From Micromonosporaceae bacterium (GTDB taxonomy: Bacteria; Actinomycetota; Actinomycetes; Mycobacteriales; Micromonosporaceae): a DNA stretch of 8,772 nt. Below the pieces are notes generated by a model. That model was given only the letters and a program-made list of their open reading frames with translations. It ran no database searches and was not told where the DNA came from. Shown here one piece after another: positions 1 to 5,532 of the stretch. A program made the position numbers and the translations under genes. Numbering within the stretch: the stretch's first letter is position 1; each line of letters begins with the position of its first letter. The stretch spans positions 1-8,772 of the forward strand of contig JADGHA010000156.1 of NCBI GenBank assembly GCA_019689695.1. Direction: 5' to 3'.

Positions 1-552
1 GAGTCGGGGTCGGCGGCGGAGGCGGCCCGGCGGATCCCGGCGTTGCGGCCGGATGTGGCGGTGCTGGATGCCCGGCTGCCGGATGGGAACGGCATTGATG
101 TGTGCCGCGATGTGCGCGCCGTGGATCCGTCGATCAAGGGATTGATCCTCACCTCGTACGAGGATGACGAGGCGCTGTTCGCGGCGATCATGGCGGGGGC
201 GGCCGGCTACGTGTTGAAGCAGATCCGGGGGACGGATCTGGTGGATGCGGTCCGGCGAGTGGCCTCGGGGCAGTCGTTGCTGGACCCGGCGGTGACGCAA
301 CGAGTGTTGGAGCGGATCCGCAGCGGGGTGGAGCAGCCGCGGGAGCTGCGGTCGTTGACGGAGCAGGAGCGGCGGATCTTGGAGTATGTGGCGGAGGGGC
401 TGACCAACCGCGAGATCGCGGGGAGGATGTTCCTGGCGGAGAAGACGGTCAAGAACTACGTATCGAGCCTGCTGGCGAAGTTGGGGTTGGAGCGGCGTAC
501 GCAGGCGGCCGTGCTGGCCACCCGGCTGCTGCGCGACCACCGGTCCACGTAG
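1..552 (+). CDS. devR: DevR/DosR-family (NarL/FixJ type) response regulator, 5' end missing
   Basis: This is the output half of a two-component system and binds DNA to activate hypoxia or redox-stress genes. The frame is open from base 1, so the true start lies outside the window; the TTG at 43 is internal. 183 residues are visible. In window numbering the phospho-acceptor is Asp23 (67-69, in VLDARLPDGNG), the switch Thr is Thr51 (LILTSY) and the conserved Lys is Lys73 (GYVLK). Their spacings (28 and 22) equal those of Asp54, Thr82 and Lys104 in mycobacterial DosR, which implies about 31 missing residues. The LuxR-type helix-turn-helix spans about 119-178. Its recognition helix (AEKTVKNYVSSLLAKLG) keeps the equivalents of DosR Lys179, Lys182 and Asn183 as Lys148, Lys151 and Asn152. 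The gene converges on the acg-like gene. It uses GAT for 9 of 12 Asp codons, unlike the nar genes. The family is near certain; orthology to DosR or streptomycete OsdR is likely. Confidence 0.93.
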   Translation, partial: ESGSAAEAARRIPALRPDVAVLDARLPDGNGIDVCRDVRAVDPSIKGLILTSYEDDEALFAAIMAGAAGYVLKQIRGTDLVDAVRRVASGQSLLDPAVTQRVLERIRSGVEQPRELRSLTEQERRILEYVAEGLTNREIAGRMFLAEKTVKNYVSSLLAKLGLERRTQAAVLATRLLRDHRST

Positions 553-580
553 CGCCGGATCGTTGGTGGCCGGCCCGCCC

Positions 581-598
581 AGCCGCAGCCCTGCGGCT
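581..598. terminator. Hairpin between convergent genes, probable bidirectional terminator
   Basis: AGCCGCAG at 581-588 and CTGCGGCT at 591-598 are perfect inverted arms around two bases, which in practice gives a 7-bp GC-rich stem with a 4-base loop. It lies in the 51-base gap between the regulator's stop (550-552) and the acg-like gene's stop (604-606), the usual place for a shared terminator. There is no T-run on either strand, which is common for actinobacterial terminators but leaves the call less certain. Confidence 0.55.
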
Positions 599-603
599 CG
601 CGG

Positions 604-1596
604 TCAGCGGACGTACTCGCCGCTGCGGCCCACGACCTGCTCGGCGGGCAGGCGCGGCGTGCGGGCGGGCCCGGGGTGATCCGGGTCCGGGATGCCCAGC
701 CGCATGGCCAGGTACGGCCAGCCGAAGAAGGACAGCACCCGGCGCAGGGCCTGCCGGCTGGCCGGCATCTCCACCGCCTCGCTGATCGGCAGCAGGCCCA
801 CGCCGAGTTCGACGGCGGTCAACCACACCGCTGAGAGCGCCTGGCCGCCGCGCAGCCAGCCGGCCGGATCGTCGGTCTCCCCGTAGAGAATCGCGTACGT
901 GGCGGTGCGATCGTGCTCGCCGCCGATCGGCAGCGTTCCGGAGCGGGCGAACGTGCGGATCGGGACATCGGTCTGCGGAGTCTGCGCCGGGATCACGTCG
1001 TCCGGGATGCCGGTGTGCTCGGTGCGTGCTCCGCCGGCCCAGCGGTCGAGCTCCGCCTGGATGGCGGGGTCTTCGGCGTCCACGGCCGACGCGTGGGCGA
1101 CCGCCGCGGCCAGGTGGTCGACCTGATCGGGGTGCAGGATGTGCAGGTGGGCGCCTTCGCCGTCGGCGGTTTGGGCGAGCGTGTCGAGGACCGGCCGCGG
1201 GACGGTCTGGCGGGTCACCGGCCGCCGGTCGGTGCGCCGCAGCTGGGTGGTCTGGTAACGGCGCATCGCCTCGGGGCTGATCGGGACCGCGTCGCCGAGG
1301 GTGATCCGGGCCAGCAGGTCCGGCTGAGCCGGGTCGGGCAGCGGCACCACAACCGCCTGCCAGCCCACGGCGGCGAGCGCAACCCGCGCGTGGTGTAGCG
1401 CGGCACCGCAGCTGATGGCCAGCATCCGCCCGTCCGGGTCGGTCGCGGTGAGCTGGCGGGTGCGTTCGGCGTACAGATCCAGCGCGTCCTGGTGCGCCAG
1501 CCACCGCCAGGGCTGGGTGTTGTGGATCGACGGTGCGGCGCCCGCAGCGGCGGCGGCCTCGGCCAGCACCTCACTGGCGTCCCGATCGGAAGTCAT
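604..1596 (-). CDS. Acg-family nitroreductase-fold protein
   Basis: This 330-residue cytoplasmic protein belongs to the Acg group (M. tuberculosis Rv2032/Acg, Rv3131, Rv3127; about 330 residues). These are double-length nitroreductase-fold proteins in which one chain mimics the usual FMN-binding dimer. Enzyme activity has not been firmly shown for the family, so the substrate is unknown. Visible signatures are APSIHNTQPWRW (21-32), TDPDGR (52-57), SCGAALHHARVALAAVGW (62-79) and RRTDRRPV (120-127), all in the order seen in Rv3131. The second half carries a typical GLLPISEAVEMP segment. The start is ATG (complement of 1594-1596), preceded on the minus strand by GAGAGGA about 10 bases away. No signal peptide or membrane segment is seen. 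The gene is divergent from narG and shares with it the region holding DosR-box-like sites, as expected for a DosR-regulon gene. A role in redox or nitro-compound stress is inference only. Confidence 0.9.
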   Translation of the reverse strand: MTSDRDASEVLAEAAAAAGAAPSIHNTQPWRWLAHQDALDLYAERTRQLTATDPDGRMLAISCGAALHHARVALAAVGWQAVVVPLPDPAQPDLLARITLGDAVPISPEAMRRYQTTQLRRTDRRPVTRQTVPRPVLDTLAQTADGEGAHLHILHPDQVDHLAAAVAHASAVDAEDPAIQAELDRWAGGARTEHTGIPDDVIPAQTPQTDVPIRTFARSGTLPIGGEHDRTATYAILYGETDDPAGWLRGGQALSAVWLTAVELGVGLLPISEAVEMPASRQALRRVLSFFGWPYLAMRLGIPDPDHPGPARTPRLPAEQVVGRSGEYVR

Positions 1597-1606
1597 CGGC
1601 GGTCCA

Positions 1607-1613
1607 TCCTCTC
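1607..1613 (-). promoter_or_regulatory. Ribosome binding site of the acg-like gene
   Basis: The minus strand reads GAGAGGA here, 10 bases before the ATG whose complement is 1594-1596. A second ATG on the minus strand at 1605-1607 is out of frame, so this site supports the start at 1596. Confidence 0.6.
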
Positions 1614-1698
1614 ACCCCCGTCGCGGATCCGGACAGGCGATGCCCGCCCTCATCCTCGCCCGCAGTGCCGCTGAGCTCCCAGCGGGGGCCGCCGGTCG

Positions 1699-1713
1699 GG
1701 GACGGTTGGTCCC
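1699..1713. promoter_or_regulatory. DosR-box-like site 1 (GGGAC-N5-GTCCC)
   Basis: GGGAC (1699-1703) and GTCCC (1709-1713) are perfect inverted half-sites of the kind bound by DosR/DevR, whose mycobacterial consensus core is GGGACTWWAGTCCC. The spacer is 5 bases (GGTTG) instead of the consensus 4, so this copy is probably the weaker one. Its centre is 20 bases (about two helical turns) from that of the next site. It lies about 103 bases upstream of the acg-like ATG. Confidence 0.55.
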
Positions 1714-1716
1714 GAT

Positions 1717-1734
1717 CAGGGACCTTTGGCCCTG
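1717..1734. promoter_or_regulatory. DosR-box-like site 2 (CAGGGACCTTTGGCCCTG)
   Basis: The core GGGAC-CTTT-GGCCC (1719-1732) has the exact 4-base spacing of the DosR box and differs in the half-sites from GGGAC...GTCCC at one base. The 18-base site is symmetric at 7 of 9 pairs, with the mismatches at the two-base centre and at the changed half-site position. The form GGGACC..GGNCCC resembles sites known for streptomycete DevR/OsdR-type regulators. It is 138 bases upstream of the narG GTG and 120 bases upstream of the acg-like ATG, so it could serve either gene. Confidence 0.65.
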
Positions 1735-1765
1735 TCGGTCCGCGACCCGGCCGGCGACGATCAGC

Positions 1766-1797
1766 GGGCACCGGGCACCGGGCACCGGGCAGCGGGC
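1766..1797 (+). repeat. Tandem heptamer array GGGCACC
   Basis: There are three exact copies of GGGCACC (1766-1772, 1773-1779, 1780-1786), then GGGCAGC (1787-1793) and a partial GGGC (1794-1797), about 4.6 units. The array lies between the operator pair and the narG ribosome binding site, probably in the narG leader or core promoter. It is non-coding, so copy-number change by slippage would alter promoter-to-gene spacing without breaking a protein. Confidence 0.85.
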
Positions 1798-1855
1798 CGT
1801 GCGGGTTGCAGGCCTGTGTGATCTGGACGAGCATCGGGTCGATGATCCGGCGAAC

Positions 1856-1864
1856 AGGAGGGGG
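1856..1864 (+). promoter_or_regulatory. Ribosome binding site of narG
   Basis: AGGAGGGGG is a strong Shine-Dalgarno match ending 8 bases before the GTG at 1873-1875. It decides the GTG start for narG. Confidence 0.85.
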
Positions 1865-1872
1865 CTCCACTC

Positions 1873-4800
1873 GTGGCGGACGAGAACGGCACGATCGGCA
1901 CCGCCGGCCGGGCCCTGCTCGCGGTCGGAGGCCTGGTACGCCGGGCCGAGGTGTCGCCGGACGGCCGGGCGCTGTACCAGGTCGGCGGGCGTGAGGCGGA
2001 CACCTTCTACCGGGACCGCTGGTCGTACGACAAGGTGGTGCGCTCCACGCACGGCGTGAACTGCACCGGGTCGTGCTCGTGGAAGGTGTACGTCAAGGAC
2101 GGCATCATCACCTGGGAGGCCCAGCAGACCGACTACCCGTCGGTCGGCCCGGACCGGCCGGAGTACGAGCCGCGCGGATGCCCGCGCGGCGCCGCCTTCT
2201 CGTGGTACACGTACTCGCCGACCCGGGTCCGCTACCCGTACGCCCGCGGTGTCCTGGTCGAGATGTACCGCGAGGCGAAGGCACGCCTCGGCGATCCGGT
2301 GGCCGCGTGGGCCGACATCCAGGCCGACCCGCAGCGGCGCCGCACCTACCAGCGGGCCCGGGGCAAGGGCGGCCTGGTGCGCGTGTCGTGGGACGAGGCG
2401 CTGGAGATGGTGGCCGCCGCCCACGTGCACGCCATCAAGGAGTACGGGCCGGACCGGGTGGCGGGCTTCTCGCCGATTCCGGCCATGTCGATGGTGTCGC
2501 ACGCGGTCGGCGCCCGGTTCATCTCGCTGATCGGCGGGGCCATGCTGTCGTTCTACGACTGGTACGCCGACCTGCCGGTGGCCTCGCCGCAGGTGTTCGG
2601 CGACCAGACCGACGTGCCCGAGTCGGGCGACTGGTGGGACGCGGCGTACCTGATGATGTGGGGCTCGAACGTGCCGGTGACGCGGACCCCGGACGCGCAC
2701 TGGATGACCGAGGCGCGCTACCGCGGGCAGAAGGTCGTCGTGGTCAGCCCCGACTACGCCGACAGCGTCAAGTTCGCCGACGAGTGGTTGCCGGCGGCGC
2801 CCGGCACGGACGGCGCGCTGGCGATGGCGATGGGCCACGTCATCCTCAAGGAGTTCTTCGTCGACCGCATGACGCCGCGGTTCGCCGACTACGTGACCCG
2901 CTACACGGACCTGCCGTACCTGGTCACCCTGGTGGAGCGGGGCGGCGCGTACGTGCCGGGCAAGTTCCTGACCGCCGCGGACCTCGGCGAGACCAGCCGT
3001 GAGGCCGCGTTCAAGCCGGTGGTGTGGGACCAGGCCAGCGCCGCGCCCGCCGCGCCCAACGGCTCGCTCGGCCACCGGTACGCCGAGTCCGGCGCGGGCA
3101 AGTGGAACCTCGACCTCGGCGACCTGCGGCCCCTGTTGTCCGTTATGGACACTGACGGCGCAGAGCCGGTCGAGGTCCACCTGCCGCGGTTCGACACCAC
3201 CCCGGCCGGTGTGCTGCGCCGCGGGGTGCCCGCCCGTCGGGTCGCGGGCAAGCTCGTCACCACCGTGTACGACCTGATGCTGGCGCAGTACGGGGTAGGC
3301 CGCGACGGCCTGCCCGGGCAATGGCCGTCGTCCTATGCGGACGCCAGCCTGCCGTACACGCCGGCCTGGCAGGAGCCGATCACCGGCGTGCCGGCGGCCG
3401 CGTGCACCCGGGTAGCCCGCGAGTTCGCCGACAACGCCGACCGGTCCGGCGGCCGGTCGATGATCATCATGGGCGCGGGCACCAACCACTGGTTCCACTC
3501 CGACACCATCTACCGGGCCATGCTGGCGCTCACCACGCTGACCGGCTGCCAGGGCGTCAACGGCGGCGGCTGGGCGCACTACGTGGGGCAGGAGAAGTGC
3601 CGGCCGCTGACCGGCTGGACCCACCTCGCGTTCGCGCTGGACTGGACGCGCCCGCCCCGGCAGATGGTCGGCACCGCGTACTGGTACCTGCACACGGACC
3701 AGTGGCGCTACGACACCTATGACGCCGGCGTGCTGGCGTCGCCGACCGGCGAGGGCCGGTTCGCCGGACGGCACACCGCCGACCTGATCGCGCAGTCGGC
3801 CCGGCTGGGATGGATGCCCAGCATGCCCACGTTCGACCGCAACCCGCTGGACCTGGCTGACGAGGCCGTCGCGGCGCGCCCGGACGACCCGGCGTCCTAT
3901 GTGGCCGACGCGCTGCGCGACGGCCGGCTCGGCTTCGCCTGCCAGGACCCGGACGCGCCCGAGAACTGGCCGCGCGTGCTCACCGTGTGGCGGGCCAACC
4001 TGCTCGGCTCGTCCGCCAAGGGCAACGAGTACTTCCTGCGGCACCTGCTGGGCACCGACGCCTCGCTGCGGGCCACCGAGGCCGCGCCAGAGCAGCGGCC
4101 GGCGGACGTGCGCTGGCGCGACGAGGCGCCGGAGGGCAAGCTCGACCTGCTGCTGTCGCTGGACTTCCGGATGACCTCCACCACGCTCTTCTCCGACGTG
4201 GTGCTGCCGGCTGCCACCTGGTACGAGAAGCACGACCTGTCGAGCACGGACATGCACCCGTTCGTGCACGCGTTCACCCCGGCGATCGCGCCGCCCTGGC
4301 AGACCCGCACCGACTTCGACGCCTTCCACGGCATCGCCCGCGCCTTCTCCGCGCTGGCCGCGACCCACCTGGGCGTGCGCAGGGACCTGGTCGCCGCGCC
4401 GCTGCTGCACGACACCCCGGACGCGCTGTCGACGCCACATGGCACGGTGCGGGACTGGGCGGACGGCGGCACCATGCCGAAGCTCGTCGTGGTCGAGCGC
4501 GACTACGGCGCGGTGGCGGCGAAGATGGCCGCGCTCGGCCCGCTGCTGGACCGGCTGGGGACCACCACCAAGGGTGTCACCGTGGACGTGGCTCCCGAGG
4601 TGGAGCTGCTCGCCCGGGTCAACGGAACGGTGCGCGGCGGCGTCGCCGACGGCCGGCCCGCGCTCGCCCGCGACGTGCACGCGTGCGAAGCCATCCTGGC
4701 CCTGTCCGGCACCACCAACGGCCGGGTCGCCACCGCCGGCTTCCATGCCCTGGAGCGGCGCACCGGCACCGCGCTGGCCGACCTCGCCGCCGAGCACGAG

Positions 4801-5532
4801 GGCAAGCGGGTCAGCTTCGCCGACACGCAGGCCCGGCCGGTGCCGGTCATCACCAGCCCGGAGTGGTCGGGCAGCGAGGCCGGCGGGCGGCGGTACTCGC
4901 CGTTCACCATCAACACCGAGCGGCACAAACCCTGGCACACGCTGACCGGCCGGCAGCACTTCTTCCTGGACCACGACTGGATGCACGAGGCCGGCGAGGC
5001 GCTGCCCATCTTCCGGCCCCCGCTGGACATGCACCAGCTCTTCGGCGAACCCCGGCTGGGACCCGCCGGCGAGCTGGAGATCACGCTCCGGTACCTGACC
5101 CCGCATTCGAAGTGGTCCATCCACTCCGAGTACCAGGACAACCTCATCATGCTCACGCTGTCCCGCGGCGGGCCGACCATCTGGATCAGCGAGGCTGACG
5201 CCGCCCGCATCGGCGTGCGGGACAACGACTGGATCGAGGCGGTCAACCGCAACGGCGTGGTCGTCGCGCGGGCGGTGGTGTCGCACAAGATGCCCGAGGG
5301 GACCGTCTACATGTACCACGCGCAGGAGCGCGTGGTGGACGTGCCGAAGGCCGAGGCGTCCGGCCGCCGCGGCGGCATCCACAACTCGCTGACCCGGCTG
5401 CTGGTCAAGCCCACCCACCTGATCGGCGGGTACGCCCAGCTGTCCTTCGCGTTCAACTATCTGGGCCCGACCGGTAACCAGCGCGACGAGGTCACCGTGA
5501 TCCGCCGCCGCTCGCAGGAGGTGGAGTACTGA
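1873..5532 (+). CDS. narG: Respiratory nitrate reductase alpha subunit NarG
   Basis: This is the catalytic subunit that reduces nitrate to nitrite at a Mo-bis-molybdopterin guanine dinucleotide centre on the cytoplasmic face, with electrons arriving from NarH. It has 1219 residues (E. coli NarG 1247). FS0 [4Fe-4S] ligands are His60, Cys64, Cys68 and Cys103, with the same 43-residue span as E. coli His49-Cys92. Asp247 in TDVPES matches the molybdenum-ligating Asp222 of E. coli. Further family landmarks are PRGCPRGAAFSWY (about 100-112), GPDRVAGFSPIPAMSMVSHA, WGSNVPVTRTPDAHW, NHWFHSD, GGGWAHYVGQEKCRP and the C-terminal IGGYAQLSFAFNYLGPTGNQRDE. There is no twin-arginine signal, as expected for a cytoplasm-facing Nar enzyme. 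The GTG start is backed by AGGAGGGGG. The stop overlaps the narH ATG by one base (TGATG). The gene is intact, with no frameshift seen. The DosR-box-like pair upstream suggests hypoxic control. Confidence 0.98.
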   Translation: MADENGTIGTAGRALLAVGGLVRRAEVSPDGRALYQVGGREADTFYRDRWSYDKVVRSTHGVNCTGSCSWKVYVKDGIITWEAQQTDYPSVGPDRPEYEPRGCPRGAAFSWYTYSPTRVRYPYARGVLVEMYREAKARLGDPVAAWADIQADPQRRRTYQRARGKGGLVRVSWDEALEMVAAAHVHAIKEYGPDRVAGFSPIPAMSMVSHAVGARFISLIGGAMLSFYDWYADLPVASPQVFGDQTDVPESGDWWDAAYLMMWGSNVPVTRTPDAHWMTEARYRGQKVVVVSPDYADSVKFADEWLPAAPGTDGALAMAMGHVILKEFFVDRMTPRFADYVTRYTDLPYLVTLVERGGAYVPGKFLTAADLGETSREAAFKPVVWDQASAAPAAPNGSLGHRYAESGAGKWNLDLGDLRPLLSVMDTDGAEPVEVHLPRFDTTPAGVLRRGVPARRVAGKLVTTVYDLMLAQYGVGRDGLPGQWPSSYADASLPYTPAWQEPITGVPAAACTRVAREFADNADRSGGRSMIIMGAGTNHWFHSDTIYRAMLALTTLTGCQGVNGGGWAHYVGQEKCRPLTGWTHLAFALDWTRPPRQMVGTAYWYLHTDQWRYDTYDAGVLASPTGEGRFAGRHTADLIAQSARLGWMPSMPTFDRNPLDLADEAVAARPDDPASYVADALRDGRLGFACQDPDAPENWPRVLTVWRANLLGSSAKGNEYFLRHLLGTDASLRATEAAPEQRPADVRWRDEAPEGKLDLLLSLDFRMTSTTLFSDVVLPAATWYEKHDLSSTDMHPFVHAFTPAIAPPWQTRTDFDAFHGIARAFSALAATHLGVRRDLVAAPLLHDTPDALSTPHGTVRDWADGGTMPKLVVVERDYGAVAAKMAALGPLLDRLGTTTKGVTVDVAPEVELLARVNGTVRGGVADGRPALARDVHACEAILALSGTTNGRVATAGFHALERRTGTALADLAAEHEGKRVSFADTQARPVPVITSPEWSGSEAGGRRYSPFTINTERHKPWHTLTGRQHFFLDHDWMHEAGEALPIFRPPLDMHQLFGEPRLGPAGELEITLRYLTPHSKWSIHSEYQDNLIMLTLSRGGPTIWISEADAARIGVRDNDWIEAVNRNGVVVARAVVSHKMPEGTVYMYHAQERVVDVPKAEASGRRGGIHNSLTRLLVKPTHLIGGYAQLSFAFNYLGPTGNQRDEVTVIRRRSQEVEY
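5516..5526 (+). promoter_or_regulatory. Ribosome binding site of narH, inside narG
   Basis: AGGAGGTGGAG lies in the last codons of narG (Gln-Glu-Val-Glu). Its two parts, AGGAGG (10 bases before the ATG) and GGAG (5 bases before), can both pair with 16S rRNA. It supports ATG 5532 rather than the in-frame ATG at 5541. Confidence 0.75.

Larger units (their letters stand above)
1597..1872. other. Divergent control region between the acg-like gene and narG
   Basis: This 276-base stretch separates two gene starts that point away from each other, so it should hold both promoters. I see no protein-coding gene in it. From left to right it holds the acg-like ribosome binding site, a featureless GC-rich part (about 1620-1695), the DosR-box-like pair (1699-1732), the heptamer array (1766-1797), a small hairpin (1832-1844) and the narG ribosome binding site. 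No convincing -35/-10 pair is visible. GACGAT at 1756-1761, some 23 bases past the second box, could be a weak -10 for narG. Confidence 0.75.

Noticed and set aside
449..1504. A 351-codon minus-strand open frame overlapping the acg-like gene in another frame and running into the regulator
   Set aside because: The 604-1596 frame has clear Acg-family motifs; this one has an Arg/Pro/Gly-rich composition typical of a shifted frame.
1756..1761. GACGAT as a -10 element for narG
   Set aside because: The spacing from the second operator is plausible, but the first T of the TANNNT pattern is missing and there is no clear -35, so I do not annotate it as a promoter.
1814..1828. TGTGA resembling half of a CRP/FNR-type site
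   Set aside because: There is no matching inverted half-site (TCACA or similar) at the right spacing.
1832..1844. Small hairpin CATCG-GGT-CGATG just upstream of the narG ribosome binding site
   Set aside because: A 5-bp stem is expected often by chance, and there is no anti-Shine-Dalgarno pairing or terminator tract to suggest a riboswitch or attenuator.
1873..1950. Possible twin-arginine signal at the NarG N-terminus (Arg23-Arg24)
   Set aside because: There is no hydrophobic stretch or cleavage site after the arginine pair, and the operon has NarI, so a cytoplasm-facing Nar enzyme is expected.
1612..5418. A 1268-codon open frame on the minus strand opposite narG
   Set aside because: It is a shadow of narG: in very GC-rich genes, codons ending in G or C keep antisense frames free of stops. 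The translation is repetitive in Arg, Gly, Val and His with no recognisable domain.
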